From assembly GCF_002813135.1 (NCBI RefSeq), contig NZ_PHTY01000001.1, positions 1,855,501-1,919,500 on the forward strand: a stretch of DNA of 64,000 nucleotides. The letters are read 5' to 3'. Below are positions 8,297 to 15,832 of this stretch, piece by piece. Positions within the stretch are counted from its first letter, which is position 1. Every line of letters begins with the position of its first letter. The notes under the pieces are model-generated. The model saw nothing but the letters and a program-made list of their open reading frames with translations. It did not search any database and was not told the origin of the DNA. The position numbers were made by a program, and so were the translations under genes. Source of the DNA: Ulvibacter sp. MAR_2010_11. Its GTDB lineage: Bacteria > Bacteroidota > Bacteroidia > Flavobacteriales > Flavobacteriaceae.

Positions 8297-8842
8297 ATGA
8301 AATATATTTTAGGAATTGTAACGTGTTGCCTTCTTACCTTCTGCGGAAATAACAATTCCGATACTACAGCAACCGAAACTGTGACTTCTGACGCAAACAA
8401 CACAAAGGAAACTGCAAAACAGCAAGGGAAGATTCCAATGTATAGTTTTAATGAGTTACAGCCTTTACTTTCAAAAGATAATGACACTACCTATGTGGTA
8501 AATTTTTGGGCAACCTGGTGTAAGCCCTGTATTAAAGAAATGCCGTATTTCGAAAAATTAAATAGTGATTATGCAAAAGACAAAGTAAAAGTTGTTTTTG
8601 TGAGTCTTGATTTTCCTGATAAACTGGAAACTCAGGTGATTCCATTTATTGAGAAAAACAATATCAAGTCACAGGTTGTATTATTGGATGATACAGATGC
8701 CAATACATGGATTCCGAAGGTTTCTTCCACTTGGGAAGGATCGATTCCTGCAACATTAATTTACAATAGCGCCACCAGACATTTCTTTGAGCGCTCATTT
8801 ACGTATGAAGAACTAGAAAAAGAACTAAAAAACGTTTTATAA
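8297..8842 (+). CDS. TlpA/ResA-like thiol-disulfide lipoprotein
   Basis: The 181-aa protein begins with a lipoprotein signal (LLTFC, Cys16), then a Ser/Thr-rich linker and a thioredoxin fold. NFWATWCKPCIKEMP holds the active-site pair Cys75/Cys78, and the cis-Pro region is GSIPATLI. It should act as a membrane-anchored reductant or oxidant in the periplasm. It begins a same-strand cluster of redox and sulfur-handling proteins that runs to about 10349, only 10 bp ahead of the next gene. Confidence 0.9.
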   Translation: MKYILGIVTCCLLTFCGNNNSDTTATETVTSDANNTKETAKQQGKIPMYSFNELQPLLSKDNDTTYVVNFWATWCKPCIKEMPYFEKLNSDYAKDKVKVVFVSLDFPDKLETQVIPFIEKNNIKSQVVLLDDTDANTWIPKVSSTWEGSIPATLIYNSATRHFFERSFTYEELEKELKNVL

Positions 8843-8852
8843 AAATATAATT

Positions 8853-9482
8853 ATGAAAACAAAATCCATTAGTATAGTATTATTTTTCGCCCTTATAGGA
8901 GTAGCAATTTTCAGTAGTTTTAATACACCCGCTTCTGATGTAATCAAAGGTTACGGAATAGGGGATGAAGCAACCGACTTTTCCTTAAAAAATGTTGACG
9001 GGAAAACGGTATCACTTTCAGACTATAAAGATGCCAAGGGGTATATAATTATTTTTACCTGCAATACCTGCCCGTATGCTGTTGCCAGTGAAGATAGAAT
9101 TATCGCCTTAGATAAAGAATTCAAACCGAAAGGGTATCCTGTAATTGCAATTAATCCAAACAATCCGGATGTACAGCCGGACGACACCTTCGAGTTAATG
9201 CAGCAAAAAGCAAAAGCCAAAGGTTTTACATTTCCGTATTTGTACGATGAAAGTCAGTCTGTATATGCAAAATATGGAGCCACCAAGACACCGCATGTCT
9301 ATTTATTGCAAAAAGAAAAAGGCAAGAATATCGTAAAATATATTGGAGCCATAGACGATAATGTAAGAAGTGCGGATGCTGTTAAAGATCGTTTTCTGGC
9401 AAATGCCATCGGCGAGTTAATGGCAGGAAAAGAAGTGTCGGTAAAAGAAACCAAGGCAATTGGGTGTTCAGTCAAACAATAA
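8853..9482 (+). CDS. exported thioredoxin-fold (peroxiredoxin-like) protein
   Basis: The 209-aa protein starts with a signal peptide (about 1-26) followed by an AhpC/TSA-like thioredoxin fold (DFSLKNVDGKTVSLSDYK). The redox motif is CNTC (Cys70/Cys73) in FTCNTCPYAV, placed as in the 'thioredoxin family protein' group common in Flavobacteria. TPHVYLL carries the cis-Pro. A C-terminal Cys occurs in the tail IGCSVKQ. It follows the TlpA-like gene by 10 bp and is likely co-transcribed. Substrate unknown. Confidence 0.87.
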   Translation: MKTKSISIVLFFALIGVAIFSSFNTPASDVIKGYGIGDEATDFSLKNVDGKTVSLSDYKDAKGYIIIFTCNTCPYAVASEDRIIALDKEFKPKGYPVIAINPNNPDVQPDDTFELMQQKAKAKGFTFPYLYDESQSVYAKYGATKTPHVYLLQKEKGKNIVKYIGAIDDNVRSADAVKDRFLANAIGELMAGKEVSVKETKAIGCSVKQ

Positions 9483-9590
9483 AATCATCAGCGTACGTAT
9501 TCGATAAAGACCGGAAGCATTTTTAAAGTGTTTTCGGTCTTTTATAAGAAACAACGAAGCAAATTCATATTTTTACCAAAAAATTTTAAA

Positions 9591-9899
9591 ATGGACTTAT
9601 CACAATCCCAATGGAGAGAGCAACTTTCCAACGACGATAACGCAGTAATTCTGGATGTACGCACCGAAGAGGAAGTAAACGAAGGACACATTCCCAATAT
9701 GAAGCACTTAGACATTTACAATGCCGGTGCTTTTATGGAAAAAGCACAACAAATGGATACTTCAAAAAATTACTATGTCTACTGCCGTTCAGGAGGTAGA
9801 AGCGCTCAAGCCTGTGCTATTCTCAATTCTTTGGGATATAAAAACACCTTCAATCTACTAGGGGGCTTTTCGGAATGGGAAGGCGAACGCACCGTTTAA
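9591..9899 (+). CDS. cytoplasmic rhodanese-like protein
   Basis: This is a single rhodanese domain of 102 aa: VILDVRTEEEVNEGHIPN, then the active-site loop VYCRSGGRSAQ with Cys65, and a final GGFSEWEG. Such domains move sulfane sulfur between carriers. I start it at the ATG at 9591; an in-frame start at 9528 would add 21 residues that do not resemble the family and run through the likely promoter area. There is no signal peptide. Confidence 0.87.
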   Translation: MDLSQSQWREQLSNDDNAVILDVRTEEEVNEGHIPNMKHLDIYNAGAFMEKAQQMDTSKNYYVYCRSGGRSAQACAILNSLGYKNTFNLLGGFSEWEGERTV

Positions 9900-9908
9900 T
9901 TGCTGCCA

Positions 9909-10349
9909 ATGAAAAAAATCACCTATATCCTTATACTTTTGGTCACCTTTCAAGGCTGTAAAGAAACAACCGAAAAAGACACTTCCGAAATCGCCTCTGA
10001 AGCTTCTGTTGCTTCAGAATCGCAAGTGATATTAAAAATACTATCTCCTCAAGAATTTGAAGCGAAGATTGGACTGGATTCCTTGTCTCAATTGGTGGAT
10101 GTTCGAACCGTTGAAGAGTATAATGATGGTCATTTAAGTTTCGCCACAAATTATAGTATCACCGACGAAGACTTTCAGAAAAATGCAGTATCGCTAGTGA
10201 AAGAAAGGCCCGTCTATGTGTATTGCAAAAGTGGAGGCCGTAGTGCCAGAGCATCCAAACTATTAGTTGATTTGGGGTTCACACAAGTTTATGATCTTCA
10301 AGGCGGTATCACCGCATGGCAAGCTGCCGGCTTACCGGTAGTAAAATAG
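9909..10349 (+). CDS. rhodanese-like lipoprotein
   Basis: The 146-aa protein has a lipoprotein signal ending LVTFQGC, a Glu/Ser/Thr-rich linker, and a rhodanese domain with VDVRTVEEYNDGHL and the catalytic loop VYCKSGGRSAR (Cys106), ending GGITAWQAAGLPV. It is the exported partner of the cytoplasmic rhodanese immediately upstream. The start is placed at the ATG at 9909, not at a TTG at 9900 that directly abuts the previous stop. Confidence 0.88.
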   Translation: MKKITYILILLVTFQGCKETTEKDTSEIASEASVASESQVILKILSPQEFEAKIGLDSLSQLVDVRTVEEYNDGHLSFATNYSITDEDFQKNAVSLVKERPVYVYCKSGGRSARASKLLVDLGFTQVYDLQGGITAWQAAGLPVVK

Positions 10350-10432
10350 CCATTCACTTCTTAAAAATTTTAACACATTGATTTGCATGTAGTTAAATTG
10401 AAGCCAAACTGAGTTTTTAATAAAACCGGATT

Positions 10433-10471
10433 GACAATCTGTACGTATCTTTAATACAAAATGAGATTGTC
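10433..10471 (+). promoter_or_regulatory. inverted repeat around promoter and 5' end of the next gene
   Basis: GACAATCT (10433-10440) and AGATTGTC (10464-10471) form a perfect 8-bp inverted repeat with a 23-nt spacer. The second arm ends one base before the ATG at 10472, and a TATCTTTA box (7 of 8 to TAnnTTTG) lies between the arms. It could be an operator, or a transcript hairpin if transcription begins further upstream. Confidence 0.4.
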
Positions 10472-10855
10472 ATGAAAATTAAAGATCAAATATTACACGA
10501 AGAAATGCGCAAGCTGATAAGTAAAAGCTGCGCTTCCCGACCCGACGCAAATTCGGATTATTACAGTTTTCAGAAGGCATTGTTGAAATTTTTTTTCAAC
10601 GCAGCCGATGTGCAAATTGATTACGACACTCAAACCATTTCATTATGGACTTCGAACACAACAAAGCAGACTGCCGGTAATTTATATGGAATGAACGATG
10701 TGGTGACTGTTAAAATATCTTATACAAACCTGGAAGATACTTTAAAGGGCTGTTTGGAAAGAGGAGTAAGTGAAACACGTTTTTATACCTCCATGTTATT
10801 TCATTACAACCATGTAGCCGGCGAAGAACCTGTTACTAATGCTAAGAGTGCCTAA
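10472..10855 (+). CDS. hypothetical cytoplasmic protein (127 aa)
   Basis: I do not recognise a family. The protein is soluble, lacks a signal peptide, and appears mixed alpha/beta, with an N-terminal helix (HEEMRKLISKSC) and alternating strands in the middle (IDYDTQTISLW, VTVKISY). The gene has its own promoter-like region bracketed by an inverted repeat and is followed 11 bp later by a small membrane protein gene. Confidence 0.7.
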   Translation: MKIKDQILHEEMRKLISKSCASRPDANSDYYSFQKALLKFFFNAADVQIDYDTQTISLWTSNTTKQTAGNLYGMNDVVTVKISYTNLEDTLKGCLERGVSETRFYTSMLFHYNHVAGEEPVTNAKSA

Positions 10856-10866
10856 ATCTATTTATA

Positions 10867-11046
10867 ATGCAACAGTTAATTTTTTATGCCCTCAGGATTG
10901 TATTATTGGCGACAGCTTTGTCTGTTTTGGCAGTACATTACTTATTAGATCCCTTGTCTAAACCTGTGGTTTTGGTATTCTACGGAATTATTGGTCTTTC
11001 GTTACTTTCGGGATTGTTGCCGGAAAAACGCGAGCTAAAAGTTTAA
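10867..11046 (+). CDS. small two-helix membrane protein (59 aa)
   Basis: The frame starts MQQLIFYALRIV and is mostly hydrophobic, giving two probable membrane helices (about residues 5-24 and 32-50) joined by a short polar turn with LLDPLSKP. The tail PEKRELKV is charged. Function unknown. It begins 11 bp after the previous gene on the same strand and is followed by a good terminator, so the two probably form a bicistron. Confidence 0.65.
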   Translation: MQQLIFYALRIVLLATALSVLAVHYLLDPLSKPVVLVFYGIIGLSLLSGLLPEKRELKV

Positions 11047-11084
11047 ATATTGTAAATGTTTAAAGAATATAAAAGATAATGAGG

Positions 11085-11110
11085 AACCTGCGATTTGCAG
11101 GTTTTTTTTT
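11085..11110 (+). terminator. rho-independent terminator
   Basis: AACCTGC (11085-11091), loop gattt, GCAGGTT (11097-11103), followed by nine T's. It closes the 10472-11046 transcription unit just before the tandem repeats that flank the mobile element. Confidence 0.85.
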
Positions 11111-11162
11111 GGCGGTACTTATCACGCTGGCCTTCGACTCCCGGAGGGGTAACCTAGGGTGC

Positions 11163-11465
11163 TCCCTGGTGGCTTCAGTACTGCAAATACAACTGCCAAT
11201 TTTTAAAAAATTGGTGTATAAAAGCAACAAAACCCAATCAAGTAAACCTGTTGGGTTTTTTATGTTTTCATCCACAACGCAGTTGTGAGTGATCGTGGAG
11301 CCGGAAAGATTACCTTTGGTGATCCCTAGTGGCTTCAGTACTGCAAATACAACTGCCAATTTTTAAAAAATTGGTGTATAAAAACAACAAAACCCAATCA
11401 AGTAAACCTGTTGGGTTTTTTATGTTTTCATCCACAACGCAGTTGTGAGTGATCGTGGAGCCGGA
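11163..11465. repeat. two tandem 160-bp-spaced units flanking the element
   Basis: The 143 bp at 11163-11305 recur at 11323-11465 with two mismatches. Each unit holds three hairpins (CCAATTTTT/AAATTGG, AACCCAA/TTGGGTT with T-run, CACAAC/GTTGTG) and ends in GTGGAGCCGGA, the same sequence as the 3' end of the tmRNA gene where the element integrated. The units have no credible ORF. They look like leftovers of earlier site-specific insertions, each supplying a 3' flank with a terminator to the gene end, but this is inference. Confidence 0.75.
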
Positions 11466-11468
11466 GGG
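11455..11468. other. attachment site, integrase-proximal end
   Basis: GTGGAGCCGGAGGG is identical to 19666-19679. The bases on either side differ between the two copies, which defines the 14-bp core. It directly overlaps the right end of the second tandem unit. Confidence 0.8.
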
Positions 11469-11498
11469 TATTGAATCTTTTGATACGTATTATAATTT

Positions 11499-11607
11499 GT
11501 TGACATAAAAACCTAGTAAAACTTGGCTACCTCGGTAATCCGTATAGCTTTGTTTCTACAAGAAAATACCAATAAGTATAAAACTAATTGTCAACCGCAT
11601 TGTCAAC
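11499..11607. promoter_or_regulatory. integrase arm-type sites, left end
   Basis: Two direct copies of TTGTCAAC lie 12 bp apart (11588-11595, 11600-11607) just above the integrase start, and an inverted copy GTTGACA lies at 11499-11505 next to the core. The same 12-bp-spaced pair occurs at the other end (19601-19620). Paired arm sites at both ends are what tyrosine recombinases of integrating elements use to build the intasome. Confidence 0.6.
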
Positions 11608-11619
11608 TAACATTCAATT

Positions 11620-12879
11620 ATGACTTCAACCTTCTATTTAAAGCACCCAAAAAGTAAAACCGAAACCCTCATTTTGTTTTCCTGTTATTTCAAAAAGGAA
11701 GGCAAAAAGTTTGTTTATTCCACTGGTGAAAATATACGCCCATTGCATTGGGAGCAATCACATAAAAGCCCAAAACTAAGAGGTAAAAACAAGGCAGTGG
11801 AATCAAGTGTTATAATAACACAATTGAATCGCTACGAAGACTGCTTCAAGGCAATTCGAGGACGTTGTATCGAAATGCGTGAGGACTTCACATCACAGAT
11901 ACTGAAAAAGGCATTTGATGAGGTATTCAAGAAGGCTCCAACCGGAAAGAACATATTTTTTGAAGCATACGATGATTTTATGGCTGATAAAATAATGAAT
12001 CAGGAATGGACAGCTTCGACAGTAAAAAGATATACTAATATCAAGAATATCCTTATTGATTTTGAAAAGGACAGAAACTACAAGCTAACATTCAGTGCCA
12101 TCACAGGCAAGTTTTATTCAGAGTTTACGGACTATTGTATGAACTTCAAAGGACATATAAACAATACCTATTCACGAAACATTGGACTTTTAAAAACTTT
12201 TATGCATTGGTCATTGAAAAATGGATTCACCTATAATGAAGACTTCAAAGAGTTCAAGAAAAAGGAAAGGGTAATTACTAATCAAATAGCCCTGAAGAAG
12301 AATGATATTGAAGCAATAATGCAACTACAGTTTGAATCGAGTCGACTGGAACACATCAGAGATGTTTTTGTATTTGCTTGTGTCACTGGAATGAGGTTTG
12401 GAGAACTCAAGTTAATAACGAGGAATAGCATAATAGAAAATACACTTCACTTAAAGGAAGAAAAGGGTTCCGAGAAAGAACAACGGACTATTCCCATCAA
12501 CGATATAGCGATGTATCTACTTCGTAAGTATGATTTCTCACTTCCAATTATATCTTTACAGAAACATAATAAATATATCAAAGAGGTTTTCAAGGCAGCC
12601 GGTTATGTTCAAAATGTTGAGAAGGCTTCTACAAGAGGAAAAGAAGTGATAAGAGAAACTATGCCTTTCTATGAGCGCACTTCGAGTCATACTGCCCGCA
12701 GAACTTTTATCACTATGATGAAAAGAGAAGGAAAAAGCGACAAATTGATAATGAAGATTACAGGTCAAAAAGACATTAAGACACTAAATCAATACTATCA
12801 GGTCGAAGATGAAGAAAAGAAAGAAGCTGTAGACGAGGTCTTTAACATCGGCATTCCTTTGATTAGAAAGATAGATTAG
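11620..12879 (+). CDS. tyrosine recombinase / integrase
   Basis: This 419-aa protein has the Bacteroidetes phage-integrase layout: an N-terminal arm-binding region, a SAM-like core-binding domain (about 105-215), and a catalytic domain. Arg259 in TGMRFGEL, His357 and Arg360 in HTARR, and the nucleophile Tyr (392 or 393) in LNQYYQV are present. The position normally held by His or Trp (TGH...) is Gln383 (TGQKDIKT), a mild deviation. It begins 13 bp after the arm sites and should catalyse insertion at ssrA. Confidence 0.93.
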   Translation: MTSTFYLKHPKSKTETLILFSCYFKKEGKKFVYSTGENIRPLHWEQSHKSPKLRGKNKAVESSVIITQLNRYEDCFKAIRGRCIEMREDFTSQILKKAFDEVFKKAPTGKNIFFEAYDDFMADKIMNQEWTASTVKRYTNIKNILIDFEKDRNYKLTFSAITGKFYSEFTDYCMNFKGHINNTYSRNIGLLKTFMHWSLKNGFTYNEDFKEFKKKERVITNQIALKKNDIEAIMQLQFESSRLEHIRDVFVFACVTGMRFGELKLITRNSIIENTLHLKEEKGSEKEQRTIPINDIAMYLLRKYDFSLPIISLQKHNKYIKEVFKAAGYVQNVEKASTRGKEVIRETMPFYERTSSHTARRTFITMMKREGKSDKLIMKITGQKDIKTLNQYYQVEDEEKKEAVDEVFNIGIPLIRKID

Positions 12880-13049
12880 ACTGAATTTCTAATAAAAGTA
12901 TTAACAATCTTTTTTTTCATTGAATAAGTAATTGAATTTTACTTACATTTCTTTCCACACGATTACAAGTAAATCTTAATCAGTGTTGCATCTTCAAAAG
13001 TCCTTCGATTAATTCAAGGCGAGCAATTTCTAAAATAACTTATTCAAAA

Positions 13050-13238
13050 ATGCAAAACTTAGTAACAGCAAAAGAAGCTGCCACAATTTTGAAATGCACA
13101 CGAACCAATGTAGAAAGACTACAACTTACCAAAAAACTAATCCCTGCTTCTACCCCGTTTTGTAAGTATTACTTCAATCGAGAAGATGTTTTAAATCTTA
13201 AAGCCCTTCAAGAAGCTAAACGTACTACAAATGTTTAG
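13050..13238 (+). CDS. small HTH protein, excisionase-like (62 aa)
   Basis: The protein resembles MerR-type helix-turn-helix proteins of the excisionase group: LVTAKEAATILKCTRTNVERL forms the helix-turn-helix and YYFNREDVLNLK the wing. Such proteins bend att DNA to direct excision, or act as small regulators. It overlaps the next HTH gene by 8 bp. It could be the element's Xis, but the neighbouring HTH is an equal candidate. Confidence 0.75.
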   Translation: MQNLVTAKEAATILKCTRTNVERLQLTKKLIPASTPFCKYYFNREDVLNLKALQEAKRTTNV

Positions 13239-13530
13239 TGATACAGGAAATTCAGTTTTGATTCAAGGAATTACTTCTGAAGAACTATTGCAGTCAATTG
13301 GACAAATGATTGATGTAAAGTTGTCTGAATTAAAAAAGCATAGCGAAACACCAAAATGTTTTTCAATACAGGAACTGGCGAAAGCAAGCCCGGTTTGTGA
13401 ACAAACTATCAGAAACTGGATAATTTCAGGACGCTTAAAAGCCAAGAAGATAGGCAGACGCATTTTTATTGAAGAAGAAGACTTTCAAAACTCACTTTCC
13501 GATGTCAAATCATTGAAATACAAAAGATAG
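13231..13530 (+). CDS. HTH_17-type DNA-binding protein (99 aa)
   Basis: An N-terminal helical segment (TSEELLQSIGQMIDVKLSEL) is followed by a classic helix-turn-helix with wing: CFSIQELAKASPVCEQTIRN, WIISGRLKAKKIGRRIFIEEEDF. This form is common in Bacteroidetes mobile elements next to integrase and replication genes. It is translationally overlapped with the upstream HTH gene. Role as excisionase or replication regulator is inferred. Confidence 0.78.
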   Translation: MFSDTGNSVLIQGITSEELLQSIGQMIDVKLSELKKHSETPKCFSIQELAKASPVCEQTIRNWIISGRLKAKKIGRRIFIEEEDFQNSLSDVKSLKYKR

Positions 13531-13534
13531 TTGT

Positions 13535-14230
13535 ATGAATGGATATGAACTTTCAAGGTCTTGGTTCGACTTCTGTTTCGAGAACCCTGAAAAGATAAAA
13601 CCAAACCACACAGCTGTTTTCTTCTTTGCCGTTGAACTCTCTAATAGATTGGGATGGAAGAAAAAATTCGGGTTCCCGTCTGCAATGGTAATGGAAGCCG
13701 CAGGTATTAAATCATACAACACATACATCAGAACATTAAATGAAATTGTTGAATGGGGATTTGTTAGAATGATTGAAAGAAGTAAAAATCAATATTCAGC
13801 CAATATCATTGCCCTATCAAAAAATGACAAAGGAAGTGACAAAGCACTTGACAAAGCAATCATAACGCACGAGGCAAAGCAAGATGAAAGCAATGATAGT
13901 ATAGATAAACAAATAACTAATAACAATAAACCAAAAACAAAAGAGAGGGTTAAAAACATTCGTTTTTCCACACCTACACAAGTAGAAGTATATGAATTTA
14001 TGATTAATAAAAAGATTCAGCCAAGCTTGGCAAAAATTGAATCTGAAAAATTCGTGAATTATTATGAATCGAATGGTTGGATGGTTGGTAAAAACAAAAT
14101 GGAAAAATGGAATTCTGCTGCTTCAAATTGGCTAATAAAAATGAACAACCATTTTGGAAATACCAAGAATAGAAAGTCAACCATAGGCAATAGTGAAGCA
14201 ATCAGGAATAAAATGAAAAAATATGACTAA
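13535..14230 (+). CDS. phage replication-like protein (231 aa)
   Basis: The N-terminal half looks like a winged-helix replication-initiator domain (AVFFFAVELSNRLGWKKKFG, IKSYNTYIRTLNEIVEWGFV). A Lys/Asn/Asp-rich linker follows, and a short C-terminal motif (FVNYYESNGWMVGKNKMEKW then NWLIKM) matches a motif seen in phage DnaD- or DnaT-like replisome organisers. It would let the element replicate after excision. The call rests on general pattern, not on a catalytic motif. It overlaps the next gene by 8 bp. Confidence 0.6.
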   Translation: MNGYELSRSWFDFCFENPEKIKPNHTAVFFFAVELSNRLGWKKKFGFPSAMVMEAAGIKSYNTYIRTLNEIVEWGFVRMIERSKNQYSANIIALSKNDKGSDKALDKAIITHEAKQDESNDSIDKQITNNNKPKTKERVKNIRFSTPTQVEVYEFMINKKIQPSLAKIESEKFVNYYESNGWMVGKNKMEKWNSAASNWLIKMNNHFGNTKNRKSTIGNSEAIRNKMKKYD

Positions 14231-14492
14231 AACCACAAATTTAAACCCAAAACCAATGAAAACTAAATCAAAAAGAAAGCTACTGAGGACACTCAAAATG
14301 AAATGCACGGGTAATAGCTTGGAATTCCCTGAAAAGGTCTTAGGTGAACCCATAAGGATAGGAAATGAAGTTCTAATCAATGGAATTAAGAATCACACAG
14401 GCAAATACACAACATCTGAAGGTACGGAACTGCAAATCATAAACGGTACTGTATGCCGAATGGTTTCTAAGGACGGAAAAGTCACACGTTAA
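14223..14492 (+). CDS. hypothetical basic protein (89 aa)
   Basis: The N-terminal third is highly basic (KPMKTKSKRKLLRTLKMK); the rest is predicted strands (GEPIRIGNEVLINGIKNHTG, ELQIINGTVCRMV). There is no signal peptide and no family I recognise. The overlap with the replication-like gene places it in the element's early operon. Confidence 0.6.
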   Translation: MTKTTNLNPKPMKTKSKRKLLRTLKMKCTGNSLEFPEKVLGEPIRIGNEVLINGIKNHTGKYTTSEGTELQIINGTVCRMVSKDGKVTR

Positions 14493-14511
14493 ACTAACAT
14501 AATCTAACACT

Positions 14512-14841
14512 ATGGCATTTACAAAAGAATCGGCATCAAAAGCCGGACAAAAATCGAGTAGGAAAGGCACACCGAACAAGGCAACGCCATTAATCAGGGA
14601 TGCATTTAACAAGCTAATTGAAGACAACATTGACAAGATGGGTGACTGGCTTGAACAGGTTGCCGAAAGTGACCCTGCAAAAGCATTTGATATTATTTCA
14701 AAGCTTTCAGATTTTGTAATCCCGAAACTGAACCGGACTGAAGTTGAGAACGTGACAAGCCTTGAAGACTTAATTTCCCTTTCACCTGAAGAAAGGAAAA
14801 AACGAATTATTCAACTCCGTAAAAAATCTACAACACTATGA
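14512..14841 (+). CDS. phage-type small protein, possibly small-terminase-like (109 aa)
   Basis: The start carries KAGQKSSRKGTPNKATPLIR, a Gly-Arg/Lys-Gly-Thr-Pro-Asn-Lys element seen in phage proteins annotated as small-terminase-like or DUF5681. It is followed by helices (FNKLIEDNIDKMGDWLEQVA) and a region ending FVIPKLNRTEVEN. If it is a terminase small subunit, its presence without a large subunit would fit a satellite that redirects a helper phage's packaging. That is speculation; the protein could equally be a DNA-binding regulator. It overlaps the next gene by 4 bp. Confidence 0.5.
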   Translation: MAFTKESASKAGQKSSRKGTPNKATPLIRDAFNKLIEDNIDKMGDWLEQVAESDPAKAFDIISKLSDFVIPKLNRTEVENVTSLEDLISLSPEERKKRIIQLRKKSTTL

Positions 14842-15107
14842 CAGAACAGGAAGAATTAGAAATGCTTGAACTAATTGACAGTATACCTCAACCCCCGGCT
14901 GCAAGGATTTGGTTCGATGATGGAACAGAAGTAAGGATTTGGAATAAGGCTTTTATTGATTATATCAAAGAAGTCGCTCCACACGCTAGATTTTACGACA
15001 CTGACAGGATGAAATTATCTGACTGGAACGAACTTATTAAAGATGTTGACCTTTCGGGCTTATGTCCACCAATAAGACTAATACCACCACCCAAAGACCT
15101 AAACTAA
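14838..15107 (+). CDS. hypothetical acidic protein (89 aa)
   Basis: A small acidic protein, start coupled (ATGA) to the preceding gene, with PPAARIWFDDGTEVRIWNKA and a Pro-rich C-terminus (LCPPIRLIPPPKDLN). No recognisable domain. The gene belongs to the run of plus-strand element genes. Confidence 0.58.
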   Translation: MTEQEELEMLELIDSIPQPPAARIWFDDGTEVRIWNKAFIDYIKEVAPHARFYDTDRMKLSDWNELIKDVDLSGLCPPIRLIPPPKDLN

Positions 15108-15163
15108 AAAAAAACCTAAACAACTGACAACAAGAATCAATTCAACAATTAAAAAAAAACAAG

Positions 15164-15763
15164 ATGCAAAAACAAAAAACAGAATTCACGCCAATTTTAA
15201 TGCACAAATACGAAGACCGTATTGTATCAACTATCAAAAATGCTGAATCCCTTGCAAAGCAATGGAACAGTGCCTTAAAAGCAGCCGAAACGCTTTTGAA
15301 CAAACAACTGACCGACGATGAAAAAATCGAGATTCTTGACAATGGATTCGATGAAATAATGACCCATTTAAGAACTGGATTTCAATTCAAGAATGCTTCA
15401 GACGAATTTAATATCGAGGCACAAGGGATTAACCTCATACCTGCTAAAAATGTCTTTGCGCAATGCACGGGAGTTTATGACTATAACACTTATGAAATCA
15501 AACAGGGGATAGTTCAAGTATCTGAACAAGGCAGACAACTGATTGAAAAAGATAGCTGCTTATTTACCAAGACTGAAAGGCAAAATGAAGTTTACAGATT
15601 GGCTGAAAGACTAGCAGCTTGCGTGAATGAAGCACTGAATACGAATATCATCAGCAAATTAGATAAACCGGGTCTTGAAAGAGCAATTCAAATCATCACA
15701 CAGCCAAGAGGATTAAATGACTTCGTTCCTGACTACGAAGTGATTAATCGCATTACCGGTTAA
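15164..15763 (+). CDS. hypothetical element protein (199 aa)
   Basis: I do not recognise this protein. It is mainly helical at both ends (SLAKQWNSALKAAETLLNKQ; RLAERLAACVNEALNT) with a strand-rich centre (GINLIPAKNVFAQCTGVYDY). No signal peptide or membrane segment. It is the last gene of the element's long plus-strand operon and is followed by a hairpin terminator. Confidence 0.6.
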   Translation: MQKQKTEFTPILMHKYEDRIVSTIKNAESLAKQWNSALKAAETLLNKQLTDDEKIEILDNGFDEIMTHLRTGFQFKNASDEFNIEAQGINLIPAKNVFAQCTGVYDYNTYEIKQGIVQVSEQGRQLIEKDSCLFTKTERQNEVYRLAERLAACVNEALNTNIISKLDKPGLERAIQIITQPRGLNDFVPDYEVINRITG

Positions 15764-15791
15764 ATTATAGTGTTTCAATTAGTTTAGGGTG

Positions 15792-15825
15792 AAAGGGGCT
15801 GCACTTGATTGTTGCGGCTCTTTTC
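15792..15825 (+). terminator. probable terminator after the element's early operon
   Basis: A stem formed by AAAGGGGCTGCA and GTTGCGGCTCTTTT, with one or two mismatches and a T-rich tail, separates the plus-strand operon from the convergent pentapeptide gene. Confidence 0.55.
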
Positions 15826-15832
15826 TTTGTCA

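Noticed and set aside
11060-11359. Open frames on both strands across the tandem units
   Set aside because: They run through a terminator and through repeated hairpins, and the translations carry no recognisable domain. They are by-products of the repeat.
11163-11465. Tandem repeat units considered as a CRISPR array
   Set aside because: Only two units of about 160 bp exist, there are no short repeats with unique spacers, and no cas genes are near. The units end in the att core, which points to integration history.
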